A program made the position numbers and the translations under genes. The notes beneath the pieces were generated by a model that saw nothing but the letters and a program-made list of their open reading frames with translations, was not told the DNA's origin and did no database searches. Shown here piece by piece: positions 1 through 10,743 of a stretch of 64,000 nt of DNA (its first letter is position 1; every line of letters starts with the position of its first letter). Source of the stretch: Gnetum montanum (lineage: Eukaryota; Streptophyta; Gnetopsida; Gnetales; Gnetaceae); the NCBI GenBank assembly GCA_015680685.1, contig MNCI01035273.1, forward strand, positions 10,350-74,349, written 5' to 3'.

Positions 1-602
1 TGATTCTTTCAAGTTACCAAGTTACTAGAGGTAATTTCTAAAGAAGAAGTTGAGAAGAATTAAGATCAAGCCTTGCCATCCCAAACAAAACCATTTGATC
101 ATATACCACTTATGGTAGAATTACAATTACTCCCATTAGTTCATAAGGTTGATCAAGATCAATAAGTATCTTGCTCTTACTTTTATTTGATTGATCTGAT
201 AATTTTATTCATTGTTCAATTTATATTTCAATTAGATAAGTAAAATATCTATGATAATAAAAATTGGAGATAAAAAATTTGCTCTGCCTTCACTTGGGTA
301 ACCAAATCCAAGTTGCACCTTGTGTAACCCTGGTTAGGACTAGTGATTGGTGGTTGATAAATCTTTAATTCATTTTTTGTCATTTTCTTAGAAAATGAAG
401 TAAGTATCAAGAAAGTAATATTTAATTTTTCATATATTTTTCTCACATATATTTTTTTTATAGAATAAGCAAGAAACAACTTCAAGTTCGAAGGAGAAAT
501 CAAATTATTGGAGCATAGGATCATGAAAGAAAGCATTGGAGTTGGAAGAAGATAGATAACATGGACTTGTTCAAGGATGAACGAAGCCTAAAGGGGATAG
601 AT
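1..602 (+). other. Probable 3' internal tail of an LTR element, ending in a PPT-like tract
   Basis: No coding region is recognisable. The stretch ends in a purine-rich run around 590-602 (AAAGGGGATAGAT) directly before a TGTCACATCC LTR start, which is where a polypurine tract belongs on the plus strand. I infer that this is the 3' untranslated part of an LTR retrotransposon whose body lies left of the window. It is unrelated in sequence to the elements that fill the rest of the window. Confidence 0.4.
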
Positions 603-1178
603 TGTCACATCCTCATTCCCAAATAATGTTGTTACCTAATGAAGATGGTGTCTCTTCATAACAAGTGTTATTGTTATCTTAATAAGACCTGAAAGAGTAG
701 TTGTAATTGAGACCTGAAAGGGCATGTTGTAATAACGAATGTGTCTCTTGAGGTAACCTTTGGGGGTTTGACTGAAGGCATTTATACTTGGGGTTAGAGG
801 TCGTGTCAAGCATGGAGTGGCAGAGCTAATACAGGAAAGTCATGGGAAGCCGAGTGAAGCGAGATAGGAAGTGAATTGGCCATCCATTCTAGTTGGGTTA
901 TAGGCCTAACCATGGTGGTAGTGTTAGAGTGCCTCTAAGGGATAGATGCCAAAGGAAGAAAATCCCAAGGAGCACTCTCATAGCACAATCCGAATACACC
1001 ATTCCATATCAATAAAGCATTCTTTTCTTTCTCTTTCTAAATTTTTCCTATTATTTCCTTTATACATAATGTCGAATATCACATATATTTCGCATTTGGT
1101 ATATTTTCTTCGTACACATAATGTCTAATATATCATATATTTAACGTTTTCCATGACATCCAAGGATGGGATGTCACA
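603..1178 (+). repeat. LTR of a separate retrotransposon family (TGTCACATCC start)
   Basis: The block starts TGTCACATCC and ends GGATGTCACA, a nearly perfect inverted terminal pair with the usual TG...CA ends. A polypurine-like tract precedes it. An AATAAA signal with a following pyrimidine-rich run near 1010-1035 fits an R-region poly(A) signal. The flanking pentamers (tagat and gagat) match only partly, so a solo LTR and a 3' LTR are both possible. No partner LTR lies in the window. Confidence 0.55.
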
Positions 1179-1189
1179 GAGATTCTTTT

Positions 1190-1828
1190 AGAAACTTTGT
1201 CTATGAATCCAGGTTGTGTCAACAGAATGCAATATATAAGGATGAGCAAATCAATTCATTGAGAAATTATTGCCACAAAGTATATATTCAAATTCAAAAC
1301 ATGAGCAACGTGACAAATAAATAATGGCTATGGCCATTTTACAAATTTGAAAATTCATGTTTCTATTATGAAATCGAGATTAATCTATTTAGTACATCCA
1401 ACAATGCATGGTTTGAATGGTGGAAAGATTTTGGTCATAATCCATATGTCATGATAGAAAATTCTTCCTTTTTTGTTGAAGGTTTAAATCATAGTGATTA
1501 TTTCTTCTATATAGATCCCAAAGTGAAAAATGTAAACACAGACAAGTTTGGTTGGACAAGCATGAGTTATTATCTATTTTCCACTATAGAAAGAAGACAT
1601 GTTGCTTGTAGTCCATCAGGATTTGCTTTCTATCAAGTAGTGTATACAATAAACAAGTGGGATAAAAGTCACTTTTTGCAAAACAATGTGTCAGTTGATA
1701 ATGGCACTTTACCTTTAATAGATGATTTACGCATCTTGAATATTCAATTTAACAATGGACTAACATTGGAAGACCTCCAACATCCATCACCAAGTCTTGT
1801 TGGCAAGTCCTTATGCTCGAGATTCTAA
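1190..1828 (+). pseudogene. Unidentified coding fragment, 213 codons with one stop
   Basis: One frame reads through from about 1190 to the stop at 1828 with a single internal TAA near 1323, which stands out where most frames close within 30 codons. The last 125 codons (from 1451) are fully open. The product is rich in aromatic residues, with a WFEWWKDFG motif and the stretch RRHVACSPSGFAFYQVVYTI. No signal peptide or membrane segment is obvious. It begins about 12 bases after the LTR end, so its 5' part may have been cut off by that insertion. I do not recognise the family; a plant transposon-associated ORF is one possibility. That this is coding is inferred from frame openness alone. Confidence 0.4.
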
Positions 1829-3058
1829 TTATGATGAATATCCATAAACATTAGCATCTATTTTGTCTTGTAATGTTAATAAAATGATTTTCCCTTTCTC
1901 TTTATGATTATCTTCTATTTTTAATACTTACACTTGTTTTTTATTATCTTCTATTTTTAATACTTCCAGTTGTCTTTTACAAGTGGCCATCTATATTATT
2001 CAAGAAATATATGTCATGTTACTGTTGTGAAACAAAATACCATAATAAGGTAATCTAAAAGCATTATAATTGCATTACTAAAGGTGGTATTGCAAGGGCA
2101 TGGCATTCTTGTTAATGATAGACCCAAATCTACTACCGACATGACCAGTGAGTTTGGAAAGAGAGAATAACATGATGTTGTTGTTGATAGTTTTAGTAAT
2201 GTAAGTGTAGTGTGGCCAATAGGAAACTCTCTCGGACAAAAATCTTTACATCATCATTTAAAATTGCTTTCTCGGAGTATCCTTCCAGGTTAGTGGGATT
2301 CATTATAATTTCCACAAATTTTTGGCCTTCGATTTTTCCTAAGTATTTCTTTGAATCCCCTGCCCACCTGTACCTAATTGAATCAAGAAACTATGTCTAA
2401 GTTTGAAAACTCTACATGCAGCAATTCAAAAATCCCTTCATGAAATAGATTTTCAAACTGATAAATATACATAGGTCTTTACATTAGCAAAAATATAATG
2501 ACACCAACTACTAACAAAATAATCACTTTTCCTTATAAAATTTTTTTCCCTTTTGGTAATATATTTAAAGTACATTTACAACTACTTATAGTCATTAAGT
2601 TACACCAATGCAAGAGCCTAGCTTGCACTTGGTTCAGATGGTTCCAATCTAGTTTCCAGTAAAGATGGTGGATGTTTTGGCTAACATATGATCCAACCAC
2701 AATTTTCTTCAACCAAAATATTTTTTTAAAATCCAATCTATTCTCTTTTCATTCTTGGAAAAATTTATTGGATGCATTACTTATCAGACTGACCAAAATT
2801 AAGGAAAAAAATAAAAATATATGCAATTTCTTGGTACTATTGCCATACCAAAAGTTTACTGATTAACTTTCTTGGACAAGTCTCTACAAAAAAAAAATTA
2901 TGATCTTGACTACGAATAAAACTAGCATTCACGACATAATCTAAAAATGTCAACAGAAAGTCATAATATCCTTCAACATTTAACAATCCAACCTAAAAAT
3001 AAAGAAGAAAAATTCTTAACCACTTTTTAACATTAATCACAATAAATTATGCCTGATG
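1829..3058. other. No feature recognised
   Basis: AT-rich sequence with only short accidental ORFs. The part next to 3058 lies downstream of the LOG-like gene on the minus strand and should hold its lost 3' exons, but I found no LOG C-terminal coding sequence there beyond the frameshifted remnant mentioned under the gene. Confidence 0.5.
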
Positions 3059-3811
3059 TTACAGCATCATCAAACATACTAGCTTGTTATGAATTCCAAG
3101 TTGTCTCCGACTAATAACCTCCATAACTTCTTCCATGATCCCAAAACCACCTAGTAACAAGAAAATAAAATTATTTCTACTACAACAAAATACATTAAAT
3201 ATTACAAATCTAAATACAAATATAGCTAACTACCTGGTAAACCAACAAAGGCATTTGAACACTCTGTCATCATTGCTTTCCTCTCATGCATAGTGTTAAC
3301 AATATGAACATTGCCAATTGTTTTACCAATGATCTATGTGTAGTAAAAATAACAATAAAATACTTAAACCATCAATATGATATGTACAAGTACACTACAC
3401 TAACAAAAGATCACTATTACTAGAATAGTACTTAGATGCAAGAAATTTTGGTACCACTCTATTACTCAATATACAAACAATAATCAACTAATAATTCACG
3501 AGCAAAATACCTTTAAAAGAATCCAAAGTCATAAGCTTACCCAAGAACATTTCCTCCCCTACTCAAAACAGTATTAGCTACAACACCCATTAGCCCAATG
3601 CTTCCTCCACCATATAGTAACATAATCTTTCTTCCAACCTTTGTACCAAAACAACTAAGTTAAATAAACAAAAACATCGAAATTTGTTATACATACTTTG
3701 AAAATTAGTAACAACTAACATTACCATTTCTAATCCAAGTTGTTGTGCAGCATGTTCAAATCTATTATGGTTGCCTAATTGACTTCCACAAAAAACACAA
3801 ATTCTTGTCAT
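3059..3811 (-). pseudogene. LOG-like: LOG-like cytokinin riboside 5'-monophosphate phosphoribohydrolase, split and broken
   Basis: LOG enzymes release active cytokinin bases from their riboside monophosphates, typically in the plant cytosol. Five minus-strand exons can be read: 3725-3811 (MTRICVFCGSQLGNH), 3541-3638 ([12 protein letters not shown]), 3432-3458 (VVPKFLASK), 3234-3333 (MHERKAMM, AFVGLPG) and 3059-3150 (GFGIMEEVMEVISRRQLGIHNK). The start Met has an upstream in-frame stop, and the GT and AG splice sites are visible. Faults: the phases of exons 3 and 4 do not match unless a donor base was lost; the PGG-x-GT motif has Ile for Thr; after LGIHNK the Leu-Leu-Asn-Val-Asp-Gly region is missing, and FDDAVTSG follows in another frame before a stop. 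About 134 residues remain, against about 200-230 in the family. Family identity is firm; pseudogene status is an inference. Confidence 0.85.
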
Positions 3812-4696
3812 TCTACTGATTCAAACTTATCAACACACGTCATTCACTTGACCGAACTAGTAGATCATGTTTTTCCCAATGCAACAAAAATATAAAATAA
3901 TATATTGATTTCTGTCATATCATCATTATCCTCATAATGATTTTTCCTTTTTGTCAACCATGATTGTATCTAATAACAAAAGATTCGATTTGCTTTTCAA
4001 GCACAACACTAACACTATATTGATACATTCCAAACTTCAATAATGTAACCACTTATTCATCATGACCACATCAACAACAATGACATTGTATCCATGCATC
4101 CCAAAGAAAAAGCCATCTAATAATGTTACCAATTGTCAACCATATCATCAATTGCAATCTAAGCATTATTGCATTGAACATATTTTTCTATCTTGTTCGT
4201 ACTTTGCATGACAATTTTCTTATCAAAGTTTTCATAAATAAAAAAAAACTTTATCTATAAATGAGCCTCTTTACTTTGTCTCCATGATGTAGACTTTCAT
4301 GTAACAATCTTTGTGCAAGCGTTTCTCTCTCTTCCATCCTCTTAATAAAAACCAAGCTACAAATTTTCCAAGGCAACTTTTGATGTGATCCTTAACTACA
4401 ACAATGCTAGTTTAGGTAACATGGATCACTACTAACCAAATTGTCTTTAAACATGAAACAAATTGACATCACACCCACTACCAACCAAATTACCTTTAAA
4501 CATGAAACAAAATGACATCAAAATAACGTTGATAACTGATTAGACAATCTCCACTTTACGCAAGGTATACACATACAAGAAGTATTATAATAATGGAAAC
4601 TATACAGAGACAAAAAAATATTATAATAATGAAAACATGCTATTCCTGTTTATGAGTGAACCTCTGTCAAATCCATAAATGATAAGAAAACCATAC
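3812..4696 (-). other. Probable first intron of the LOG-like gene
   Basis: AT-rich sequence between a GT donor at 4695-4696 (exon sequence ending GTACGG, then gtatgg) and the coding exon at 3811. Its upstream half, about 4251-4690, is matched in inverted orientation by 28640-29645; the half nearest the coding exon is not. There is no other coding sequence. The intron is inferred from the donor conserved in both copies; no acceptor was pinned down. Confidence 0.4.
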
Positions 4697-5600
4697 CCGT
4701 ACAAAAATCATGCCGGGTCAAAAACTTAGCAGGTGGGGAAACGGATTTTCTTGGCGAACAACCATTAGAAGAAACTTTATCCAGACCAGCTTGGCGGAAA
4801 TCACATGCTGAGAGTAATATTGTTGTGATTGATGATGATGGTGCTGCTGTATTTAGCCTTCCAGCACGGTACCATCCATCTTTCAGTATCTCATAAATCA
4901 GCACCACCAGGAAACTGTTCTGGCCAGTTCGCTTCCCTATTCAAAATTTCTTTCCTGTCCTGCTTTGCGCCAAAGTTTAGTCTCTCTCGATTCTTGTTTT
5001 TCTCACTTCATTCGGCTTCCATTCCTTTTCCCATGGCTGTCATGGACTTGTGTTCGCTTAACTATTCTTGAGATCTAGTAGCTTCAGATATTTGACAATA
5101 ACTCCAGAGCAGAAGCCATGTCGATGGTAATGTCCCTCGTTTAGATTTGTACCTGTGATTCAAAATCAGCCATGCACATTTGCAACGCTGTAAACGGCAA
5201 CGACAAAAACACCCATCATTTCTGGACTGGATCCTCATTTTACAGGAGGAGCAGCCATTGTTGAGCATCAGCCAACAGGAGGGTTGTTTCCTCACTAAAG
5301 TCACAGAGTACGTACAACTTTTGTCTAAAACGAAATTAGTTTAGCTATTTATTTGTAGCACAAAATATTAAATAAGTTTGGTATAGGATGAGGAATAAAT
5401 ATTGGATTATAAGATCAAAATTTTGGAAAAGACTAGTAGATCAGGCTACAAAGGAAATATACTTTAAATGGTCATGTATTTTTGTACTTGTCTACTTTCA
5501 AGAGTTGTGCATTCTGGATCTTGTGATTATGGGCCAAATATCAAACTGAAACCAAGGATTTCTTACATCCAGATGACTCAAAGAGTCTGTTCAAAGGATA
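4697..5600 (-). promoter_or_regulatory. Probable promoter and 5' non-coding exon of the LOG-like gene
   Basis: This stretch keeps many CpG dinucleotides, unlike the surrounding transposon DNA. On the minus strand it ends at a splice donor (gtatggttttc) that is also conserved in the inverted copy at 28638. Similarity to that copy runs through the whole segment and is best around 5130-5310. A promoter plus 5' UTR exon is inferred from position upstream of the LOG coding exons and from conservation. The 85-codon ORF at 4650-4907 crosses the donor and is probably not translated. No TATA box was assigned with confidence. Confidence 0.45.
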
Positions 5601-6369
5601 TTGTATTTATTTTAAATATTGATTAAAAAATGATTGAATACAAAAAAGAAAAGAAGATATAGATTTTTTGTTGCAATATTATATTTTTGTCTTAAATGTT
5701 CTATTTCATACCAATTAAAAAAAACATAATGTTTGCAATGGATATCTTTGTGAACCAAGTACCTACATGATCATTGGTTTTTTGAAAGATGTATTCATTT
5801 TCCATTCTCTGTTCTCAAATGATGTTGAAGAAAAGTGTATTAATTTTCTATTCCCTATTATTAAATGATGTAAAATCAAATAAAGGTTGTTGATGAAAAT
5901 ATAAGTTTAACCATAATAGCCAAATAAATTTGCTCATATGTTTTGCATTATTTTGTATTTCGTTAAGACAGAATCCTTATGGTAACCGGCTCTTCTTTTA
6001 TAATATAAGTAATAAAATGAAATATGCTTTCGCATCATAATCGGTATCATGAGACTCTAGAGTGTGCAAATCAATCTGGACCCTCCGAGTCACTTGTTAT
6101 TCCAGGAACGAACCTGAACTCGGGTATTAGGTCAAAATAATGTGGAGAAAATTTGATTTAATGCTTTAATTCAAATTAATGCTTTAATTTGATTTAAATA
6201 AGTATTTTTTAAAAGATAATTAATAATTCTTTAATTCATTATATATTCATTAAAATAAACATTTTTAAATTGGTCCCAAAGATCCAAGGATGGTGGTCTT
6301 AGTGGACGGAAGGAAAAGTTTCAGTTTCAATTTCATAATATTTAATAAAGATTTTCGTTCTGGAAGAGA

Positions 6370-6440
6370 TAGTTAAGTGGTTAGCTCATTATCTCACAAG
6401 GATTTTTAGGCAAGAGGTGGCTAGTTTGAGTCACATTTGA
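6370..6440 (+). repeat. tRNA-like SINE-type unit present in both arms
   Basis: TAGTTAAGTGG at 6370-6380 resembles a pol III A box, and AGTTTGAGTC at 6423-6432 resembles a B box. The 53-base spacing would fit a tRNA with a long variable arm. The unit has an inverted match near 26260-26340, so it was there before the duplication. Full SINE limits and a tail were not determined. Confidence 0.35.
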
Positions 6441-6800
6441 GGTATTATTACCCTTGTTTTAAAGAGCAATGGAAGAGGAGAATTACATATTCTCGGAATG
6501 TCTTGTTCCTATGCAAAGTCACCACAAATAACAAACTATAGGTAATGGTTTAATTAAGCTTTTTGAAATAGCACCAAGGAAACTTAGTAATTTTAACATG
6601 GAAGTGTTTGCTATACATGCTATATATATTTCTGTTGTCCAATAGATTCTAAGTGTCTCCACATGTAATAAAAAGCATTTTAGCTTCAATATTTAATAAA
6701 AGTTACAAAGGAGTATAATATTTTAGGTATGACTCCTACTAGCAACCTTATGTATAAGAAGATAATGAGTTAATTGTTTGAGTCACTTATCATTGCCATA

Positions 6801-6945
6801 ACAATGAGGGGTTAGCTTAGTGGTAAAGGTCTTGGCCTAGTTACCCTAGGTCATAAGTTCAATTCTATTAGGTAGTATTGAGTTATAAACTTCTATCTTG
6901 GTGTGTACCTATGTTTTAATTATTTCAGGTTTTAACACCCTCACC
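6801..6945 (+). mobile_element. tRNA-derived SINE-like copy 1
   Basis: TAGCTTAGTGG at 6813-6823 is a perfect A-box type sequence, and GTTCAATTC at 6857-6865 is a B-box type sequence, spaced as in tRNA genes. The unit starts exactly where similarity between the inverted-duplication arms stops, with ATAACAATGAGG at its head. The same head recurs before copy 2. It is too degenerate around the arms to be a working tRNA gene. SINE identity is inferred from the pol III boxes and from having three copies in the window. Confidence 0.5.
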
Positions 6946-6954
6946 TATTATTGC

Positions 6955-7020
6955 TATAACAATGAGGTGTTAGCCTAGTGGTATAGATCTTGGCTTGATA
7001 ACCCTAGGTCACAGATTTGG
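6955..7020 (+). mobile_element. tRNA-derived SINE-like copy 2, truncated
   Basis: The same unit as 6801-6945, in direct orientation: TAGCCTAGTGG at 6971-6981 and the shared ACCCTAGGTCA at about 7001-7011. It stops before the B box is complete, at the junction with the retrotransposon fragment that starts near 7021. The truncation is seen in the sequence; whether it came from the neighbouring rearrangement is unknown. Confidence 0.45.
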
Positions 7021-7231
7021 AAAACTCGTCTTTGTGTTCTTTACAAAATTTGGAAAGGTTTGGGATTATTGATTAACTACAAACACACAAAACAAACACA
7101 ACAAAAACTAAGTGCCCAAGTGTACAGTTTTACAATTATTACAAAAATTGGTGTTCATGATAGCAAAATTAAATAGCAGGACAAGAATGACAAACAAAAC
7201 TCCTCTAATGGCATGAAGATGATGAAGAAGT

Positions 7232-8620
7232 TCAGATGGTCCCAAGCAATGGAGGCTCTTGAAGTTCCGAAGGACCTTCTCTTGTTTTGAGCACATGTGG
7301 TTGTTGAGGCAATTGTTGTGGTTGCCTTGCAATAGCTGCAACTTCTGGTGGAAGACAAAAGGTGTCCAACAATGCCTTCATCTTCTCCTCCTTACTTTGA
7401 GGATCATTCAAGGTCCACGATGCTTCACCAATGTGGGCCAAAATAGGAATATCCCACGAATAGGGCATTGTTAAGAATAGCTCCTTCATGTTAACAAACT
7501 AGGCAGCAATCTGTTTGCATTTGATGTTGAACACCCTGAATGCATTCTACAGCTCTTGGTAGTCATTCATTCTCTTGGCTAGGTTCTCAACAGTTGATCT
7601 TTCATTAGTAAACTTCACCTTGAGAATCTCGAGTTTTGCATTTGCTATCTCAAGCTTCTGCTTAGCCCCTTTATGGTGCTTGAACTCTACCTCATACAAC
7701 AAGTACAAGCTAGCCACTTGTTTCTCCAATTCTGACCACAACCTTTTGACAATCATCATCACTAGGTTTTCATAATTAAGGTTGGCAAGCTTCATGTACT
7801 CTATCATTTCCTCAATTTGTAGCTCCTTTAGGTAGATTTAAGCCTTGTTGTATGCATTTAGCACATTAAAGATAGGCTACCAAACATCACCTCATTGTTG
7901 GAGTTGCTAGAGAGCCTCATTCACTTTTACTTTTGTCAATTAGATGTGCTTCTCATTGATTTCTTTTTGCAATCCCACTTGGTCCCAATAATGATTTTTA
8001 ATCCTTTCAAAATTTCTCCATCAATAGGTTTTTATTCTCTACTTCCAACCTTGTCAATTCTGCATTTACGCTGGCTAGTTGCTTCCTGTTATTGATGGAT
8101 AAATTCTAACATCTGCTACTTTATGCATCAACATTCTATAGGTGGTGATTTTTTGTAGTTAGGACCTCTTTCTTTTGACGAGTTTGGATTAAGTCCTTCT
8201 AAATGTTATGTGTTGTGGCATTGGCCAAGGACTAGTCAAAGACTACCACCTCCTTAGCATACTCAACCTCTTTCAGTTCGACCTGAAGTTGTTGAAAAGC
8301 TTTATCTCACATGATTACTTAATTGAGCAATGCAAGATTAGCTAGGCAGGCTCTTAATTTAGCAACTTCTATAGCCCAACGTTGGTTTTCAACTTATGTT
8401 GTTTCAAGTTGTCCCTCCATGATTATGCATTTTCCCCTTGTCTCAAGCAACTCTAACTAGGTTATAGTAATGGTATCCAAAAGATCAAAGACATTTGGAA
8501 TCGATTGCTTGATTCCCACTAGTCGGTTTAGCAATTCCTCATGCTGGGTTACGCTCAATCTACCACTGAGAGTTTCTGTGGATGTCTGCACATCTCTAAG
8601 TGTAAAAACATCTAGTTTAA
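7232..8620 (-). pseudogene. Coiled-coil ORF remnant of fragment G
   Basis: On the minus strand the frame from about 8620 to the stop at 7232 can be followed through several nonsense codons. The best open parts are 7547-7807 (heptad-rich, with SELEKQVASLYLLYEVEF and AKLEILKVKF) and 7232-7489. The C-terminus holds WDIPILAHIGEASWTL and a Gln/Pro-rich stretch (ARQPQQLPQQPH) before the stop. It matches the C-terminal half of the extra ORF of element B (32089-34809), which lies between integrase and the 3' LTR. The function is unknown; oligomerisation through the coiled coil is an inference. B's N-terminal half has no counterpart here. Confidence 0.5.
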
Positions 8621-8963
8621 ACCCAAAATGCAACTAAGGGTAAACCTTATATTAATAAGTGTCTTACACATAATAAACTTCATTTTTTTTAAACAATACT
8701 CTTTAAGTACAATGTTCATAAGTCAAGGTAGCTAAATAACTTAGTTTAGGGTAATGCTTATTAGTGTTTGGTTTTTATTAAATATGTACTTGGATGAGTC
8801 ACTAAGGTGGAAAGGGTGTGTTATATTGGATCTAGTTTCTCTGGTGGTAAAGGCATCTATTGATATCAAGCAAGATCAATGCCATGTGAGTGGCCCTTAC
8901 AAAATGAATTTGTCTCCCACAAGAACCTCATGATTGAAGCTGGTCAGATATCGAATTTCTTGC

Positions 8964-9050
8964 AACAAAAGAAAAAAGAGAAAAGAAGAATAAAAAAAAG
9001 CAACAAAAAAATAGGAAAAAGAAAAGAAAATAAAAACAAAAGGAAAAAAG
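8964..9050 (+). repeat. Purine-only tract (A-rich)
   Basis: Almost entirely A and G for about 87 bases, with only a few pyrimidines. A matching, differently expanded tract lies in E at about 23441-23550. Such tracts slip easily, which explains the length difference. It creates spurious Leu/Phe-rich ORFs on the minus strand. Confidence 0.7.
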
Positions 9051-9735
9051 ATGGTCCCACAAGAACCTTCAATCATGAGTCGAGCCACACTTCCACAAGA
9101 TACTTACAATTGGGATGATGCTCCAAGCTCACAATTTCAAGCATCCCACAAGAATCCCCTCTATAAGTAGAGTGTTTAAAGTTACAACAACAATTACCAA
9201 TCTACTCACGATGCCGCTACCTTAGAACTCAGGTATAACACTAACAACAAAAGAGTGACTCATCCATAGTCAGTATGTTCATGGAAACCTTCACTTTTAA
9301 TTTTTTTTCTTACTCTATTGTTTAGTTACTTTGCTTTTGTTTCTTTGTGCTTCTCAAATTATTGTTCTTTGTTTTGCTTTTGTTTCTACCTCATTTTTAA
9401 CTTTTGCTATTCCTCTTTTTCCTTTTTGTGTTATCTTCCTATTTTCATTTGCATGGTCATCTCTTTTGACTAGTGGTACTTCTGTGCATGGGTTTTCTTT
9501 GTGTTTCCCATCATATCTTCCATAGAGGTCAGTGGTCAAGATTCCTACTATGGTTACCAATGATGGATACTAACACTCGTTCATCCATTACCTTTGGTAA
9601 CTTCTTAGTCCTCTAGATGTATAAAACCCAGGGTAATTTTTGCTTTTGGTATATCCTTTGACCATGTTCCTTTTAATAATTTATATTTCCTAATTAACCT
9701 ATTTATGTTATATACCTTTACTTAATTTGGGTAGA

Positions 9736-9831
9736 TGGGGGGAAGGAGGGGCGCAGTGGTGGAGGGCGGTGGGTGGTGTGGGCCAAGTGGGGGGTGGAGG
9801 GGGTAGGGGCATGGGTGGGGAAAGGGGAGGT
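9736..9831 (+). repeat. G-rich tract with many GGG runs
   Basis: About 95 bases with more than ten runs of three or more G and almost no C on this strand, in an otherwise AT-rich setting. The corresponding place in E (24235-24250) has only a short GGAGGGG-type run, so the tract expanded here. G-quadruplex formation is plausible from the sequence pattern. Confidence 0.7.
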
Positions 9832-10335
9832 GCAAAAGATAACTAATTAATAAAGGATATAATAGTAGGGTATAACCAACTTGGAAGTTAAGCCAAGAAC
9901 AAGTTAGAGAATGAATTAGATGTAAGTAATGCATCTCAAATCCTTAAATCATAGAAAATTTTTAAACCTTGAGTTTATAAGACATTCTTAGCAAACCTTG
10001 TGAGGTGATGTTAAGCCCAATTAATTCTAGGTAGGGCCTTCCTAACTGAGTTATATGTGAACTCATATCTAAGAATAAGAATTTATCATCAAAAAAGGAA
10101 TAAGCATATATACATACTTAGTAAATAAACATTTGGACAATGGACAAGTTTGATTTTTGTTTTGTTATTCTTGATCTTTTTGTTATTAAATGTCTACATG
10201 TTTTTAATGTGTTAGCCTAAAAAATATATATCTTCGAAGAATGGTCTTATAATTTTATGCATCTATTAATGTTTTTATTTTTATTTTATTTTCTCCTTTA
10301 TGGCCAAGCACTAGCCAAAGGCTAGTCGGGGGTTA

Positions 10336-10743
10336 TGTAAAGCCCCAAAAATTGGTTCAATTTTTAATAAGTATCTTTGTCAAAGGCATGCATTTCAATT
10401 GATTTTATATTGTTAATTAGTTTTTAATTAATATTTACTGTATTTTAGTTTAGTGATGAGTATTAATTTATTATTAGTCTATTAGTTTATTTTAATTAAT
10501 ATAATATATTATTATATATTAATGTTCATTACTTTTCATTTTATTCATATTCATAATTTATTGTACATGATGGGCATGCCATGGTTCATGTTCATAATTT
10601 ACGATACATGATGGACATGTTATGGCCATAGTTTCATGGCTTTTCATTTTATTCATGTTCATAATTTATTGCACATGATGGGCATGCCATGGCCATAGGA
10701 GGATGTGGTAAGAATCCATCATGCTATGTGCATGTATGGTAGC
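10336..10743 (+). repeat. Possible LTR piece interrupted by element A
   Basis: GTCGGGGGTTA at about 10325-10335 resembles a polypurine tract and is followed by TGTAAAGCCCC, a typical LTR-like start. Inside are three imperfect ~50-base repeats (10535-10584, 10583-10631, 10642-10698) built on CATAATTTATTG...ACATGATGGGCATGCC. Element A begins at 10744, and the remainder could be 20404-20694, but no end was found. This is tentative. Confidence 0.25.

Larger units (their letters stand above)
4251..6800 (-). repeat. Left arm of a large inverted duplication (LOG 5' region)
   Basis: Read on the minus strand, this segment aligns by eye with 25899-29645 in order: LOG intron 1, 5' exon and donor, promoter, then flanking DNA including a SINE-like unit. 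Good anchors are 5455-5560 with 27950-28035, 5130-5310 with 28230-28360, 6060-6110 with 27410-27470, and 6280-6800 with 25899-26450. Similarity ends at 6800, where a SINE begins. The arms differ by several indels; the right arm has about 0.35 kb and 0.5 kb of extra sequence at 26460-26800 and 26885-27404. Confidence 0.75.
7021..10125 (-). mobile_element. Fragment G: 3' part of a minus-strand LTR retrotransposon, no LTR left
   Basis: Collinear with 21553-24582 of element E over its whole length (by eye roughly 85-90% alike): 3' end motif, coiled-coil ORF, a long purine tract (8964-9050) and an AT-rich tail. The left end begins inside the stretch that in E follows the LTR and polypurine tract, so the 3' LTR is gone. 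It abuts a truncated SINE. On the right, similarity to E stops near 10125. It holds no gag, protease or polymerase sequence. Confidence 0.7.

Noticed and set aside
4650-4907. 85-codon minus-strand ORF
   Set aside because: Runs across a splice donor conserved in both arms and has no recognisable motif; more likely 5' UTR.
6813-6865. tRNA gene
   Set aside because: Pol III boxes are present, but cloverleaf stems do not form and the unit is repeated and truncated as a SINE would be.
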